Positions 8,627-17,023 are shown, counted from the stretch's first letter. The stretch is 64,000 bases of DNA from Pontibacter ummariensis (GCF_900188175.1 NZ_FZOQ01000007.1:154316-218315); one strand, 5' to 3'. Notes: generated by a model not told the origin, from the sequence alone. Numbers and translations are program-made.

Positions 8627-9442
8627 CTACTCCCATAAGGGGTAGTGCTCCAGGTGTACCTGCCGCTTAAAGAAAATGCGCGTGCTCTCTTCAAAAGATC
8701 GGGTAAAGTCCGACACGTAAAAGGTATGGTCCCCTACCAGCTTATCGGCAGCAAGGTTATTTTCCTCCAAATACGCCTTCACGTGCTGCGCCACGATCTG
8801 GCTGGCATCCAGCACATCTACCTCTCCCTTGTAGTACCCCTCGATCTGCCGCTTGATAAGCGGGTAATGCGTACAACCCAGTATAAGCGCCTCGATACCC
8901 TTTAGGTCCGGGTCTGAGAGGTAGGCGTGTATGACACTCTCTGAAATCGAGTCGTTAAAGAAGCCTTCCTCTATCATAGCGGCTAAGAGTGGCGTGGCAT
9001 GAGACTTTAATTCTATGCCCAGGTCCAGCTCATCCACTTTCTTGCGGTACACATTCGAGTTGACCGTCTGCTTGGTGCCAATCAGGCCGATGGTCTTGTG
9101 CTGGTACGTTTTGCCAATGTGTTGCACGATCGGGTCGATCACGTTCAGCACCTTCGCTTTGCTGCCCACATACTCTTTTACCAGGTCGTAAGCAGCCGCT
9201 GAGGCAGAGTTACAGGCAATCAGAATCACTTTGCAGTTCTGGCGGATCAGCAGGTCGCAAATCTTAACTGCGTACGCCTGTATGGCTGCCGTAGACTTGT
9301 CCCCATAAGGCAGGTGCGCCGTGTCGCCGAAATAAACGATCCGCTCGTTTGGCAGCACGTTAATAATTGCCTGAGCCACAGTAAGTCCGCCAATACCACT
9401 GTCAAAAATCCCGATCGGTCTCTCTTTTTTATCCTGTAACAT
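8627..9442 (-). CDS. murI: Glutamate racemase (MurI)
   Basis: 271 residues from the ATG at 9442; the longer frame begins with a TTG at 9472. The enzyme converts L-glutamate to D-glutamate for peptidoglycan synthesis in the cytoplasm. Visible motifs are GIFDSGIGGLTV (D14, S15), the first catalytic cysteine in ACNSAS (C77), and the second in GCTHYP (C190) with the following His. Length is normal. It is followed by the lipoprotein and ATP-grasp genes on the same strand, with 88 bases between. Confidence 0.96.
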   Translation of the reverse strand: MLQDKKERPIGIFDSGIGGLTVAQAIINVLPNERIVYFGDTAHLPYGDKSTAAIQAYAVKICDLLIRQNCKVILIACNSASAAAYDLVKEYVGSKAKVLNVIDPIVQHIGKTYQHKTIGLIGTKQTVNSNVYRKKVDELDLGIELKSHATPLLAAMIEEGFFNDSISESVIHAYLSDPDLKGIEALILGCTHYPLIKRQIEGYYKGEVDVLDASQIVAQHVKAYLEENNLAADKLVGDHTFYVSDFTRSFEESTRIFFKRQVHLEHYPLWE

Positions 9443-9765
9443 GATGAGCGAAATTAGCCAAAAACCGGGCAAAACGAACGTTTACCCATAAAATAAGTCT
9501 GTTCACCAAAGAATCCAATAGACGGCGGCCGTCTATATAAATATTGTTTTAACATATATAACAAGTTTCATATAAAATCAATTTTTAAATTAATTATGTC
9601 AAAATATTTGCAGGTTTAAACCAATAAGCTAACTTTATACTGTTGACTTAGACAAGGGCTTTTAGCTCTGCGGCAGCCTGTTAGGGCTGACTCCTTCACT
9701 ACTGATATTACGCTTTACTTACTAGCTTACTGTTAGACTTACAAGTAATAAAAACGCCCTTTGCT
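9443..9765. other. AT-rich divergent intergenic region with a palindrome
   Basis: 323 bases between murI (minus) and the RDD gene (plus). It holds the 19-base palindrome at 9518-9536 and a long AT-rich stretch (9537-9660). An AAATATTTG box near 9604 resembles a degenerate -7 element. No ORF or RNA gene is supported. Confidence 0.5.
9518..9536. promoter_or_regulatory. 19-base palindrome, possible operator
   Basis: ATAGACGGC and GCCGTCTAT are exact inverted repeats around a single central G. The site sits 76 bases upstream of the murI start in AT-rich sequence. Lacking a T-run on either side, it is more like a dimeric repressor site than a terminator. The binding protein is unknown. Confidence 0.4.
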
Positions 9766-10266
9766 ATGAATACTGCCTATACCTTACCAGCACCTACCGT
9801 TAAACGGTCAGACCTATACGGAAGCCCCACCATTCGCTTTGTGGCCTCTCTGGTAGATACCACGCTGCTCGTTTTCTCTTATTCCCTGGTCCTGTATAGC
9901 ATGAGCAACACCTCTCAGCCACTTTACTCTTGGAAGCACCTACTCCACGATGGCATAAACTTCAGTGATGTGCTGGCTATCGGAGAGATGCTGCCCCTTC
10001 TCTTGTACCTGCCCTTGTTTCATTGGTTGTATTTCACGTTCCTGGAGTCTTCCCCCAAACAGGCCACGATAGGAAAGTTTACGCTGGGGCTAAAGGTCAC
10101 AGACCTCCGGGGCAAGCGCATTAGTTTTGCACAGGCTAACCTCCGGTACTTTTCGAAACTGCTTTCCGTCGCACCGCTTTGCCTGGGCTTACTACTCATT
10201 TTAACCACCCGGCGCAGTCAAACGTTGCATGACTACATCGCCCGAACGGTTGTGGTAACAGAATAA
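9766..10266 (+). CDS. RDD family membrane protein
   Basis: 166 residues. It begins with an Arg- and Asp-containing first helix (SPTIRFVASLVDTTLLVFSYSLVLY), the feature that names the RDD family. It then has TIGKFTLGLKVTDLRGKRISF, which matches the conserved second block, and a third helix before the C-terminal LHDYIARTVVV. Three to four inner-membrane helices are predicted. RDD proteins are mostly uncharacterised, though some have been linked to ion exchange. It appears monocistronic; the SPW gene starts 100 bases downstream. Confidence 0.85.
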   Translation: MNTAYTLPAPTVKRSDLYGSPTIRFVASLVDTTLLVFSYSLVLYSMSNTSQPLYSWKHLLHDGINFSDVLAIGEMLPLLLYLPLFHWLYFTFLESSPKQATIGKFTLGLKVTDLRGKRISFAQANLRYFSKLLSVAPLCLGLLLILTTRRSQTLHDYIARTVVVTE

Positions 10267-10366
10267 CCATTCCCTAAATAATTGCACTTTTTTCCCTCCA
10301 TTCAGTTCGTGATTCGTATAAACTTATTCGGAAACGAATTGAAAACAAACTGAAAGGAGGACTATT

Positions 10367-10756
10367 ATGAGATTTATTCCAACCCGTTTCCACGGGATTC
10401 TAGACTACATCGTGGGGCTGGTTTTTATTATCGCTCCCTGGATCTTCGGCTTTTCAGATGTAAGTTATGCTACTTGGACGATGGTAGCAGCCGGCGTGAT
10501 TGTTCTGCTTCAGGCGGTGATGACAGACTTCGAGGTGGGGATGGTGCATAAGATACCCATGCAAACACACCTGCTGCTTGACTTTGGACTGGGCGTCATC
10601 CTAGCTGTATCGCCCTGGATGTTTAACTTCGCAGAGTGGGTGATGTTGCCACACCTGATTGGTGGTGTTTACCTGGTGCTAGGCGCACTAACGACACACC
10701 GTATCCCTAGCGAGTCGTATAGAACAAGGCATACATCGGCTGAAAGAGCACGGTAA
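10367..10756 (+). CDS. SPW repeat-containing membrane protein
   Basis: 129 residues with four helices arranged as two repeats. Each repeat carries the (S/A)PW(I/M)FxF motif: IAPWIFGFSD near residue 22 and VSPWMFNFAEW near residue 84. This is the SPW repeat. Function unknown; it is an inner-membrane protein. It has a strong Shine-Dalgarno (AAAGGAGG at 10351-10358, 8 bases before ATG), which is uncommon among its neighbours. A terminator follows at 10779-10810. Confidence 0.85.
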   Translation: MRFIPTRFHGILDYIVGLVFIIAPWIFGFSDVSYATWTMVAAGVIVLLQAVMTDFEVGMVHKIPMQTHLLLDFGLGVILAVSPWMFNFAEWVMLPHLIGGVYLVLGALTTHRIPSESYRTRHTSAERAR

Positions 10757-10778
10757 GTAAAAGAAACATATGCAAAAA

Positions 10779-10810
10779 ACAGGCTGGCCGTTGGTCAGCC
10801 TGTTTTCTTT
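10779..10810 (+). terminator. Intrinsic terminator after the SPW gene
   Basis: Arms AACAGGCTGGCC and GGTCAGCCTGTT around a short loop (10779-10803), followed by TTCTTTT. It separates the SPW gene from the ABC-F gene. Confidence 0.8.
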
Positions 10811-10836
10811 TATCCTCTCCTGTGCCAATAATTAGT

Positions 10837-10844
10837 TAAATTTG
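10837..10844 (+). promoter_or_regulatory. -7 box just before the ABC-F gene
   Basis: TAAATTTG fits TAnnTTTG exactly and ends 4 bases before the ATG at 10849. If used, the transcript would be leaderless or nearly so. No TTG is found at the expected spacing. Confidence 0.4.
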
Positions 10845-10848
10845 CTTT

Positions 10849-12729
10849 ATGAATTACCTATCTGCAGAAAATATAGCCAAAAGCTTTGGCGACCGCTGGC
10901 TGTTCAAGAACCTGAACTTTGGTATCAGCCAGGGGCAACGCGTTGTTTTGGTGGGCATAAACGGCTCGGGCAAGAGTACGCTCCTGAATATATTAGCCGG
11001 CAACCTGCCCCCGGACGAAGGCAGCGTGAGCGTCAGAAAGGAAATCAGCATAGGTTACCTGGGGCAAAACCCTTCCTTTGAGGAAGAACTGACCGTGCAG
11101 CAGAATATTTTTGCCATGCAGAATGAAACGCTGGACCTGATCCAGGAATATGAGGCAGCAATTGCAAACCCTAACACGGGTGCAGACAAAATGCAGCAAC
11201 TGATGGTGCGCATGGACGAGCTGCAGGCCTGGGACTTTGAGGTAAAAGTAAAGCAGATCCTCTCGAAGCTTGGCATCCATAACCTGGACGCCAAGATCAA
11301 GCACCTCTCGGGAGGGCAGCGTAAGCGTGTGGCCATGGCGCGTGTACTGATCGAGGAGCCGGACATGCTGATCATGGACGAACCGACCAACCATCTGGAC
11401 CTGGACACGATCGAGTGGCTCGAAGGGCTGCTCTCTACTCAGAACACAACGCTGCTGATGGTAACGCACGACCGGTACTTTCTGGACAAAGTGGCTAACG
11501 AGATCGTGGAGCTCGACAATGGGGAGCTTTATAGCTACAAAGGCAACTACGGCTATTTCATAGAGAAGAAAGCAGAGCGTGAGGAAGCTGCCGTAGCCGA
11601 GACAGAAAAGGCCCGTAACCTGATGCGCAAAGAACTGGAGTGGATCCGGCGCATGCCCAAGGCCCGTGGCACGAAAGCAAAGTACCGGGTAGACGCCTTT
11701 GAGGAGTTAAAGGAGAAAGCGGCCAAGAAAACGGCCGGCCCACAGCTGGAGCTATCCGTAAAAACGACACGGCAGGGAGGCAAGATCATCGAAGTAGACC
11801 ATATCTCGAAGTCCTTTGGAGAGAAGAAAATCGTAAACGATTTCTCCTATGTTTTCAAAAAGAAGGACCGTATTGGTATCACTGGCCCTAACGGAGCGGG
11901 TAAGTCTACCTTCCTGAACATGCTGACAGGTAAGCTCGCACCAGATGCCGGTACCATTGATGCCGGGCAAACCACTGTTTTTGGCTATTATACCCAGGAC
12001 GAGCTGTCGTACAAGGAAGATCAGCGCGTGATTGATATTGTGAAGGAGATTGCCGAGGTGGTAGAGATGGCCAATGGCGAGGTGATCACGGCCAGCCAGT
12101 TTCTGCAGCACTTTCAGTTTGCTCCGCCACAGCAGTACACCTATGTGAGCAAGCTAAGCGGTGGCGAGAAACGGCGCCTGCAGTTGCTGCGCGTGCTCAT
12201 CAAAAACCCGAACTTCCTGATTCTCGACGAGCCTACCAATGACCTGGATATCATCACACTGAACATTCTGGAGGACTTCCTGCTGAACTTTGGCGGCTGC
12301 CTGCTCATCGTGTCGCACGACCGCTATTTTATGGACAGGTTGGTAGAGCACCTGTTCGTGTTTGAGGGGGAGGGCAAGATCCGGAACTTCCCGGGCAACT
12401 ACACCGACTACCGGGAGTGGCAGAAAGAGCAGGAGAAACAGGAGCAGGAAGAGGCAAAGGCCACTGCCCCGGCACCTGCCGCAGAGAAAAAGACAGAGCA
12501 GCCCAATGCCAAACGCAAAGCTACCTTTAACGAGAAAAAGGAGTACGAGCAGCTAGAGAAGGAAATTGGGCAGATGGAGACCCGCAAAGCGGAGATTGTG
12601 GAGATGATGAACAGTGCCTCCACCACTAACCACGAAGAGCTGACGGCCCTGGCAAGGGAGCTTGAAAGCATAAACGAGCAGCTGGAAGAGAAGGAGTTCC
12701 GTTGGCTGGAGTTGGCAGAGCTGATGTAA
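10849..12729 (+). CDS. ABC-F family ATPase (Uup-like)
   Basis: 626 residues with two ABC domains and no membrane domain. The first Walker A is GINGSGKST (about residue 36), with signature LSGGQRKRVAMAR and Walker B LIMDEPTNHLD. The second is GPNGAGKST (about residue 345), with LSGGEKRRLQLLR and LILDEPTNDLD. A charged linker joins the two. A Lys/Glu-rich coiled-coil tail of about 100 residues follows, as in Uup. ABC-F proteins act on ribosomes, or on DNA branch structures in the case of Uup. The coiled-coil tail favours Uup over the EttA or antibiotic-resistance groups. Confidence 0.92.
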   Translation: MNYLSAENIAKSFGDRWLFKNLNFGISQGQRVVLVGINGSGKSTLLNILAGNLPPDEGSVSVRKEISIGYLGQNPSFEEELTVQQNIFAMQNETLDLIQEYEAAIANPNTGADKMQQLMVRMDELQAWDFEVKVKQILSKLGIHNLDAKIKHLSGGQRKRVAMARVLIEEPDMLIMDEPTNHLDLDTIEWLEGLLSTQNTTLLMVTHDRYFLDKVANEIVELDNGELYSYKGNYGYFIEKKAEREEAAVAETEKARNLMRKELEWIRRMPKARGTKAKYRVDAFEELKEKAAKKTAGPQLELSVKTTRQGGKIIEVDHISKSFGEKKIVNDFSYVFKKKDRIGITGPNGAGKSTFLNMLTGKLAPDAGTIDAGQTTVFGYYTQDELSYKEDQRVIDIVKEIAEVVEMANGEVITASQFLQHFQFAPPQQYTYVSKLSGGEKRRLQLLRVLIKNPNFLILDEPTNDLDIITLNILEDFLLNFGGCLLIVSHDRYFMDRLVEHLFVFEGEGKIRNFPGNYTDYREWQKEQEKQEQEEAKATAPAPAAEKKTEQPNAKRKATFNEKKEYEQLEKEIGQMETRKAEIVEMMNSASTTNHEELTALARELESINEQLEEKEFRWLELAELM

Positions 12730-12749
12730 ACCATTTTTTTTAATATAGA

Positions 12750-12787
12750 AAGGCCCTTAACCAGTTCAAGTTATGGGCCTTTTTTTA
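12750..12787. terminator. Terminator between convergent genes
   Basis: AAGGCCCTTAA (12750-12760) and TTATGGGCCTT pair with one mismatch and are followed by T7. It ends the ABC-F transcript; on the other strand, A/T-rich flanks may also serve the convergent gene ending at 12822. Confidence 0.75.
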
Positions 12788-12821
12788 AAGCGAATCAGGT
12801 GGTTACGTAAAGCTGGTCCTT

Positions 12822-13970
12822 TCACTTCAGTCCCTTCACTGTTACAACCTTTCGCTGGTTCTGCTGCCCTACCCGCACGATTTTGTTGTTAAAGTCCTTC
12901 GGATCATTGATTGTTTCATAGAAGTCGTCCAGGTACTTAAGCGTGCGCTTGAGGTAACTTTTATCTATCAGGCTAAAGTTCTGGTACACCCCATAGATAG
13001 CAGGCTTGTGCTTATTAAAGGCGCTAACTGCCGCGGCATAAGTCCTGTCACTGAAGTGATAGCCCCTGAACAGGCGCTGACGCACAGAGGTAATTCCTAA
13101 TTCTGGGGGAGGTACCGCGTAGGGCGCGGTAACGATACCTGCATAGTCAAAATCATATGGCACGGGTATCGGAGCTGTTAAGGAGTCCCGGGACAACAGC
13201 TTTATGTTGTGCCAGTAGGGCAACGACCAGTCTGTGTTACCGATCATGTACTGAAAAAGGGCTACCCGGGCCATGGCAAGCGAGTCTGTCCAGTCCATGC
13301 GCAGCTTAATGTCCTCCGAAACCAGTCTGCCCTTGTTTCGCAGCGCCATGTCCTCGTCGTCCTCAATCAGGAAAGCGTACCTGGTTTCCGTTTTCCTTTT
13401 ACCAACGAGGTCTTCATAGTCCACCCGGCAGAGCCTTACCCGAAAGCTGTTTTCTGTGGTGACATTATACAGCCTGTAAACCAGGTACTCCCGCAGCACA
13501 TAGTCCTCGCCCACACAGTGGGTCACGAGTTTTAGCTTGTTTACTCCCTCAAATAGGGTGTGCTGCATCTTTTTCCGGGGAAAGTTCAGCAGTAAGGGAG
13601 GGAAGTCACAAACCGTAGGATCACGCCGGCGGTTACCCCTTACCCTCACTTTCAGGGCAGTCGATATTATGCCGCCACGTGGGTCTGTATAGGACAGAGT
13701 CGCCTCATGGTACGCCCGCTCCTCTCCCCGGTCTTTCAGCAACTCCTGGTAGTTGGTTACCAGCTTAAAGTGAAGCACCTCATCTTTGGTGAACAGGGAA
13801 ACTACGTCGCCCGCTTTCTTCTCAGCGGAAAGACTATGGCTGGCAAACACAGAATCAGAGGTGCTGCTTTCCTGCGCCTGCACGCGCAAGGGCAGGTGGA
13901 CTAGGAGCACAAAAGAAGCACAGTAGATAATCCTGTAGAATATCCCGGTAGTGGTCTTACTTGTTGCCAT
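12822..13970 (-). CDS. Secreted protein with CotH-kinase-like motifs
   Basis: 382 residues. A signal peptide (residues 1-33) ends in VQAQ, so the protein is exported. The middle has NKLKLVTHC (about 144-152) followed by REYLVYRLYN. The C-terminal half has GNTDWSLPYWHNIKLL (245-259) and then VPYDFDYAG (270-278). This order (Lys strand, HxD/N-type catalytic loop, DFD metal motif) is that of CotH and other atypical kinase-fold proteins. The assignment is inference from motif spacing, not a known family match. It lies 96 bases downstream of a secreted phosphatase-like gene on the same strand. Confidence 0.6.
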   Translation of the reverse strand: MATSKTTTGIFYRIIYCASFVLLVHLPLRVQAQESSTSDSVFASHSLSAEKKAGDVVSLFTKDEVLHFKLVTNYQELLKDRGEERAYHEATLSYTDPRGGIISTALKVRVRGNRRRDPTVCDFPPLLLNFPRKKMQHTLFEGVNKLKLVTHCVGEDYVLREYLVYRLYNVTTENSFRVRLCRVDYEDLVGKRKTETRYAFLIEDDEDMALRNKGRLVSEDIKLRMDWTDSLAMARVALFQYMIGNTDWSLPYWHNIKLLSRDSLTAPIPVPYDFDYAGIVTAPYAVPPPELGITSVRQRLFRGYHFSDRTYAAAVSAFNKHKPAIYGVYQNFSLIDKSYLKRTLKYLDDFYETINDPKDFNNKIVRVGQQNQRKVVTVKGLK

Positions 13971-14066
13971 CCTTTAGGGTGCTATATGATTTATAGACAA
14001 AACTGACAGCAAGCCAGTCGGCACAGTTGGAGCCTCTTGTGTGTGCTCAGGAAAGCTTGCCTCTTC

Positions 14067-15086
14067 TCATAAAGTTAAAGCCCTGCGCTTTTTCTTGCGG
14101 AACAGGTCTTCTATGACACGCCCCTCCCCCTGCTCAAACCCAAGCCCCATCAAAAGAGCCACCGTCGGCGCAACATCAACCAAGGAATATGCGGCTTGCA
14201 CTGTCTTCCCTTTTTTAAAGTCCGGTCCTAAAGCCAGCAGGCTGACGTGCCGGCATCCCTCACAGCCATCCCCATGGTCGACCCACCCGCCGGCTACACT
14301 GTCTAAATGGCGGCCGTGGTCGTTCGTGATCAGGAGCGTGGTGTTCTTGCGGTAGTTCTTGTCTTTTCTGAGAAAGTCCCAAAGCTGCTTTACATACCTG
14401 TCGGACCTGGAGATTCCCCGCAGGTAGTAGTCCCAGTTTCCGGCATGGGCGTACCCGTCCGGCTCCATAAAGTTGATCAGCATCAGGTTAGGTTTATGCG
14501 TCGTTAAAACGCGCTTGGCCTCTACAAGTGTCAGAGAGTCCATCCTGTAGCCACTCCCCGGTCCGCTTACACCACAGTTAAGAGAGGGCATATACTGGCC
14601 CTCCCAACCGGGCTGCTGTGTATTGCCCAGTATGTGCAGCTTGTCCTTACTAGCCACAATCCAGGCGGCTGTCGCCGGTTTACCTGTTTGCTTTAGCCAG
14701 TACTGAAAAAATGAAGGATTAGCGGGCAGCTCATTTCCATAATTATCAATGGGCTGGTTCACGCCCGTCGTAATGGCCGTGTGCCCGGCGTTGGTGTATG
14801 TTTCCCCCTCATTCTGGAAATTACTGAAGAAAACACCTTTCGGGCGCAGCTTAGCATACATATTCGGAATTAGGCCGGGCACAGTCGCCCAAGTTTCTGA
14901 ATACCGGGGCCCGTCTATCACCACAATGATCACGTTTTTGGTGCGCCACGGCTTCTCTTTCTTTCCAGGAGAGGAGAGGTGAAAGGAAGACAGGAGGAAA
15001 AAAGCGGATAAGGCAAACGTATAGCACAGCAAAAGCCTTTGGGAAGCTTTTCTGTTTTTCTGTATTAAAAGCAGGGGTGTCTGCAT
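14067..15086 (-). CDS. Secreted alkaline phosphatase/phosphodiesterase superfamily protein
   Basis: 339 residues with an N-terminal membrane or signal segment (residues 20-40). Metal and nucleophile motifs of the alkaline phosphatase superfamily are all visible: VIDGPRYS, the Thr nucleophile in GHTAITTG, MEPDGYAHAG, TNDHGRH and the late CRHVSLLALG His. It should hydrolyse a phosphate or sulfate ester outside the cytoplasm; the substrate cannot be told. Length is shorter than true alkaline phosphatases and closer to AP-type phosphodiesterases. It probably shares an operon with the CotH-like gene downstream. Confidence 0.85.
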   Translation of the reverse strand: MQTPLLLIQKNRKASQRLLLCYTFALSAFFLLSSFHLSSPGKKEKPWRTKNVIIVVIDGPRYSETWATVPGLIPNMYAKLRPKGVFFSNFQNEGETYTNAGHTAITTGVNQPIDNYGNELPANPSFFQYWLKQTGKPATAAWIVASKDKLHILGNTQQPGWEGQYMPSLNCGVSGPGSGYRMDSLTLVEAKRVLTTHKPNLMLINFMEPDGYAHAGNWDYYLRGISRSDRYVKQLWDFLRKDKNYRKNTTLLITNDHGRHLDSVAGGWVDHGDGCEGCRHVSLLALGPDFKKGKTVQAAYSLVDVAPTVALLMGLGFEQGEGRVIEDLFRKKKRRALTL

Positions 15087-15224
15087 AGCCTCTTACCTTA
15101 ACGCATCATATTACCTTATACGAAATACAAATTTTTAATGGCATTCTTCAAGAGGCTTCTGTAACATGAGACTTGTGCAATAAACAGCTTCTCTGCTGCA
15201 GCGCCTGGAACCTTCCGGCTGGCT

Positions 15225-15254
15225 TTGCGTTTTACCCAATTTCTCGTAATATTG
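15225..15254 (+). promoter_or_regulatory. Candidate promoter for the phhA leader
   Basis: TTG at 15225-15227, 19 bases, then TAATATTG at 15247-15254 (7 of 8 match to TAnnTTTG). The predicted start, near 15260, would fall almost at the first ATG of the leader ORF. Confidence 0.5.
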
Positions 15255-15261
15255 TGCGCAA

Positions 15262-15405
15262 ATGCACCAATCAGCAGCCATAGCAACGTCACGTTCCCTG
15301 CCAAGCCCCCTTGGCACAGGGCTGCTTCGTGCTCTCTATTCCTATTGCCTGAGCGTGTATAGCTATTACAGCTATTATTATCGCTATTACCGCAACCGCA
15401 GCTAA
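15262..15405 (+). CDS. Tyrosine-rich leader peptide of phhA
   Basis: 47 codons from ATG 15262, or 16 from GTG 15355. The last part reads YSYYSYYYRYYRNRS: eight Tyr codons within 11 codons (15358-15390), ten in the whole ORF, and not one Phe codon. The stop (15403-15405) lies inside the segment that can pair to form an antiterminator. The position before a terminator and a Tyr-forming enzyme indicates a regulatory leader peptide. Which start is used is unclear. Confidence 0.75.
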   Translation: MHQSAAIATSRSLPSPLGTGLLRALYSYCLSVYSYYSYYYRYYRNRS

Positions 15406-15499
15406 GGCAATCACCAAACCCACTGACTAGTTAGTACCCGGAGAAGCTTCTCCCCACAGGTGAACCTGCCAAAGCAGCGGCGCAAGCCCCTGCTTTTTT
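15396..15499 (+). promoter_or_regulatory. Tyrosine attenuator of phhA
   Basis: Segment 15396-15415, overlapping the leader stop codon, can pair with 15459-15480 in four blocks: CCGC/GCGG, GCT/AGC, GGCA/TGCC and CACC/GGTG. That antiterminator consumes the left arm of the terminator at 15471-15499. A ribosome stalled at early Tyr codons leaves 15396-15415 free; one at the stop codon covers it. The exact palindrome GGAGAAGCTTCTCC (15440-15453) lies between and could be a pause hairpin. Pairing was done by eye. Confidence 0.75.
15471..15499 (+). terminator. Attenuator terminator upstream of phhA
   Basis: AAAGCAG and CTGCTTT form the outer stem. GGC and GCC close a GCAA tetraloop inside, with one C/C mismatch. 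Six T residues end the structure. It lies 40 bases before the phhA ATG on the same strand, so it can only act on phhA. Confidence 0.85.
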
Positions 15500-15539
15500 C
15501 ATTTTAGATCGATTTCAGTTTTCCAACAATACTACAACC

Positions 15540-16283
15540 ATGCACTTAACGCAGAACTACAGCACCTATACAGAAGAGAACCACCAGGTATGGTCTATTT
15601 TATTCGACAGGCAGATAAAGAACTTGCCGGATAAAGCGGTACCAGAGTTTATGAAAGGCCTGCAGAAGGTAGGCTTTAAGCCTGACCGCATCCCCAACTT
15701 TGCAGAGGTAAATGAACGCCTGAAGCCCTTAACCGGCTTTGAGGTAGTACCCGCCCCCGGTATTGTGGATGATGCCCTGTTCTTTGGCCTAATTGCCGAC
15801 AAGAAGTTCCCTGCCACTGTTTGGATCCGGAAGATGGAGCAGCTAGACTACCTGGAGGAGCCCGATATGTTTCACGATGTGTTCGGGCACGTGCCCCTAC
15901 TCACCATTCCGGTGTACTGCGAGTTCCTGGCAGCGCTGTCGGCCATGGCCCTTGAGTACCTGGACCGCCCGGATATCATCGACCGCCTGACACGCATTTA
16001 CTGGTACACAATCGAGTTTGGCCTATTCCGGAAACCGGGTGAAGCGGCCAGGATCTATGGGGCAGGCATCCTCTCTTCTGTGGGGGAAAGCAACCTGTCG
16101 GTTTCTGCACAAAGTGTGAAGCATGGTTTTGATGTGCAGCACATCCTGGACACGCCTTACATCAAAGAGACTTACCAGAGCCAGTACTTCTGCATTGAGA
16201 GCTTTGACCAACTATTGCACAGCCTGCCACAGGTAGCGCAGGCCATTCAAAAGCTTCGGGAGGAGTTAACGCCAGTTTCCTAG
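15540..16283 (+). CDS. phhA: Phenylalanine 4-monooxygenase
   Basis: 247 residues, the usual single-domain bacterial size. It hydroxylates phenylalanine to tyrosine using non-haem iron, O2 and a pterin cofactor in the cytoplasm. The iron ligands of the family are visible: H112 and H117 in DMFHDVFGHVPLL, and E159 in YWYTIEFG. No N-terminal ACT regulatory domain is present. It stands alone between a Tyr-codon attenuator and a strong terminator. The attenuator suggests the cell uses it to make tyrosine when tyrosine runs short, rather than only to degrade phenylalanine. Confidence 0.96.
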   Translation: MHLTQNYSTYTEENHQVWSILFDRQIKNLPDKAVPEFMKGLQKVGFKPDRIPNFAEVNERLKPLTGFEVVPAPGIVDDALFFGLIADKKFPATVWIRKMEQLDYLEEPDMFHDVFGHVPLLTIPVYCEFLAALSAMALEYLDRPDIIDRLTRIYWYTIEFGLFRKPGEAARIYGAGILSSVGESNLSVSAQSVKHGFDVQHILDTPYIKETYQSQYFCIESFDQLLHSLPQVAQAIQKLREELTPVS

Positions 16284-16285
16284 AT

Positions 16286-16322
16286 ACACAAAGCCCAGGC
16301 TGTTTAGGCCTGGGCTTTGTGT
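16286..16322 (+). terminator. Strong terminator after phhA
   Basis: ACACAAAGCCCAGGC and GCCTGGGCTTTGTGT are exact inverted repeats around a 7-base centre. It lies directly after the phhA stop and faces the convergent gene ending at 16343; the symmetry would allow it to work in both directions. Confidence 0.9.
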
Positions 16323-16342
16323 ATTGTTAGCTTTTGTTTCTG

Positions 16343-17023
16343 CTAATTTGTTAAGTCGTGGCTGATCTGGAAGCCTAGCTTGCGCGGCCTGATCAGGTGG
16401 CTGTTTTCCAGTTTCTGCTTTAGACTGATGCGCTCAATATCACTCACGTCCTGCCCCATCAAATCATTGTTCACAGAGGCAATCATGGCGCTCTCCACAA
16501 TAACGCGCAAGGCTTTGTCTGATATTTTATTCTTTGCGATGTTGGCAAGCTTGTCCATGGGCAGGTCTAGCTGCTTTACGCCCTCAATACAGAAATGCAT
16601 GTCGATGTTCACCAGCATACGCCCTATCAGGTAACCCGGGTCATCGAGGCGGTTGTACTTAATGGTGTCCGCCATAAAATTGTAAGCCATGATATGACCA
16701 AAGAACCGCCTTCTGAAGTCTTCGTCTACGTACTGGTTCCGCATGATCTCGTAATCGTCGGGGAAAGTAACCACATTTGTGTGCATCACAAATACCAGGA
16801 GGTCGTTGGAGAACCGGATCTGGAACTCGTGCTCACTAATGTTGCGGTACTCAATCATAACCCCAGTATCCATGTTGTTCATGCGTTCGGTCAGCTCTGA
16901 CACCAACTCCTGGGAAATTTCCTTCATCCGCACGAAAGTCTTTTGCGTGTTGCGGTAGATCGTCTCTTTGGTGATTGATTTCTGGTGTAGTCCGTTGATT
17001 ATATCGTTTAATCTGTCTTCCAT
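16343..17023 (-). CDS. Conserved Bacteroidota protein of unknown function
   Basis: 226 residues, soluble, no signal peptide. It starts with a helical, charged region (residues 1-48). A mixed domain follows with YRNISEHEFQIRFSNDLLVFVMHTNVVTF and RRRFFGHIMAYNFMADTIKYN. The C-terminal part contains an Ala/Ile helix and IRPRKLGFQISHD. I recognise the general look of a conserved hypothetical of Cytophagales but can name no family or function. It shares the strand with the CoA-transferase gene 99 bases upstream; no strong promoter is visible. Confidence 0.75.
   Translation of the reverse strand: MEDRLNDIINGLHQKSITKETIYRNTQKTFVRMKEISQELVSELTERMNNMDTGVMIEYRNISEHEFQIRFSNDLLVFVMHTNVVTFPDDYEIMRNQYVDEDFRRRFFGHIMAYNFMADTIKYNRLDDPGYLIGRMLVNIDMHFCIEGVKQLDLPMDKLANIAKNKISDKALRVIVESAMIASVNNDLMGQDVSDIERISLKQKLENSHLIRPRKLGFQISHDLTN

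Noticed and set aside
8539..8694. N-terminal extension of the UPF0323-like lipoprotein
   Set aside because: It enters murI, and the signal peptide with lipobox begins at the ATG at 8538.
15116..15304. Minus-strand ORF of 62 residues from a TTG, slightly transposase-like in places
   Set aside because: No recognisable transposase motif, weak start, and the region is better explained as the promoter and leader of phhA on the plus strand.
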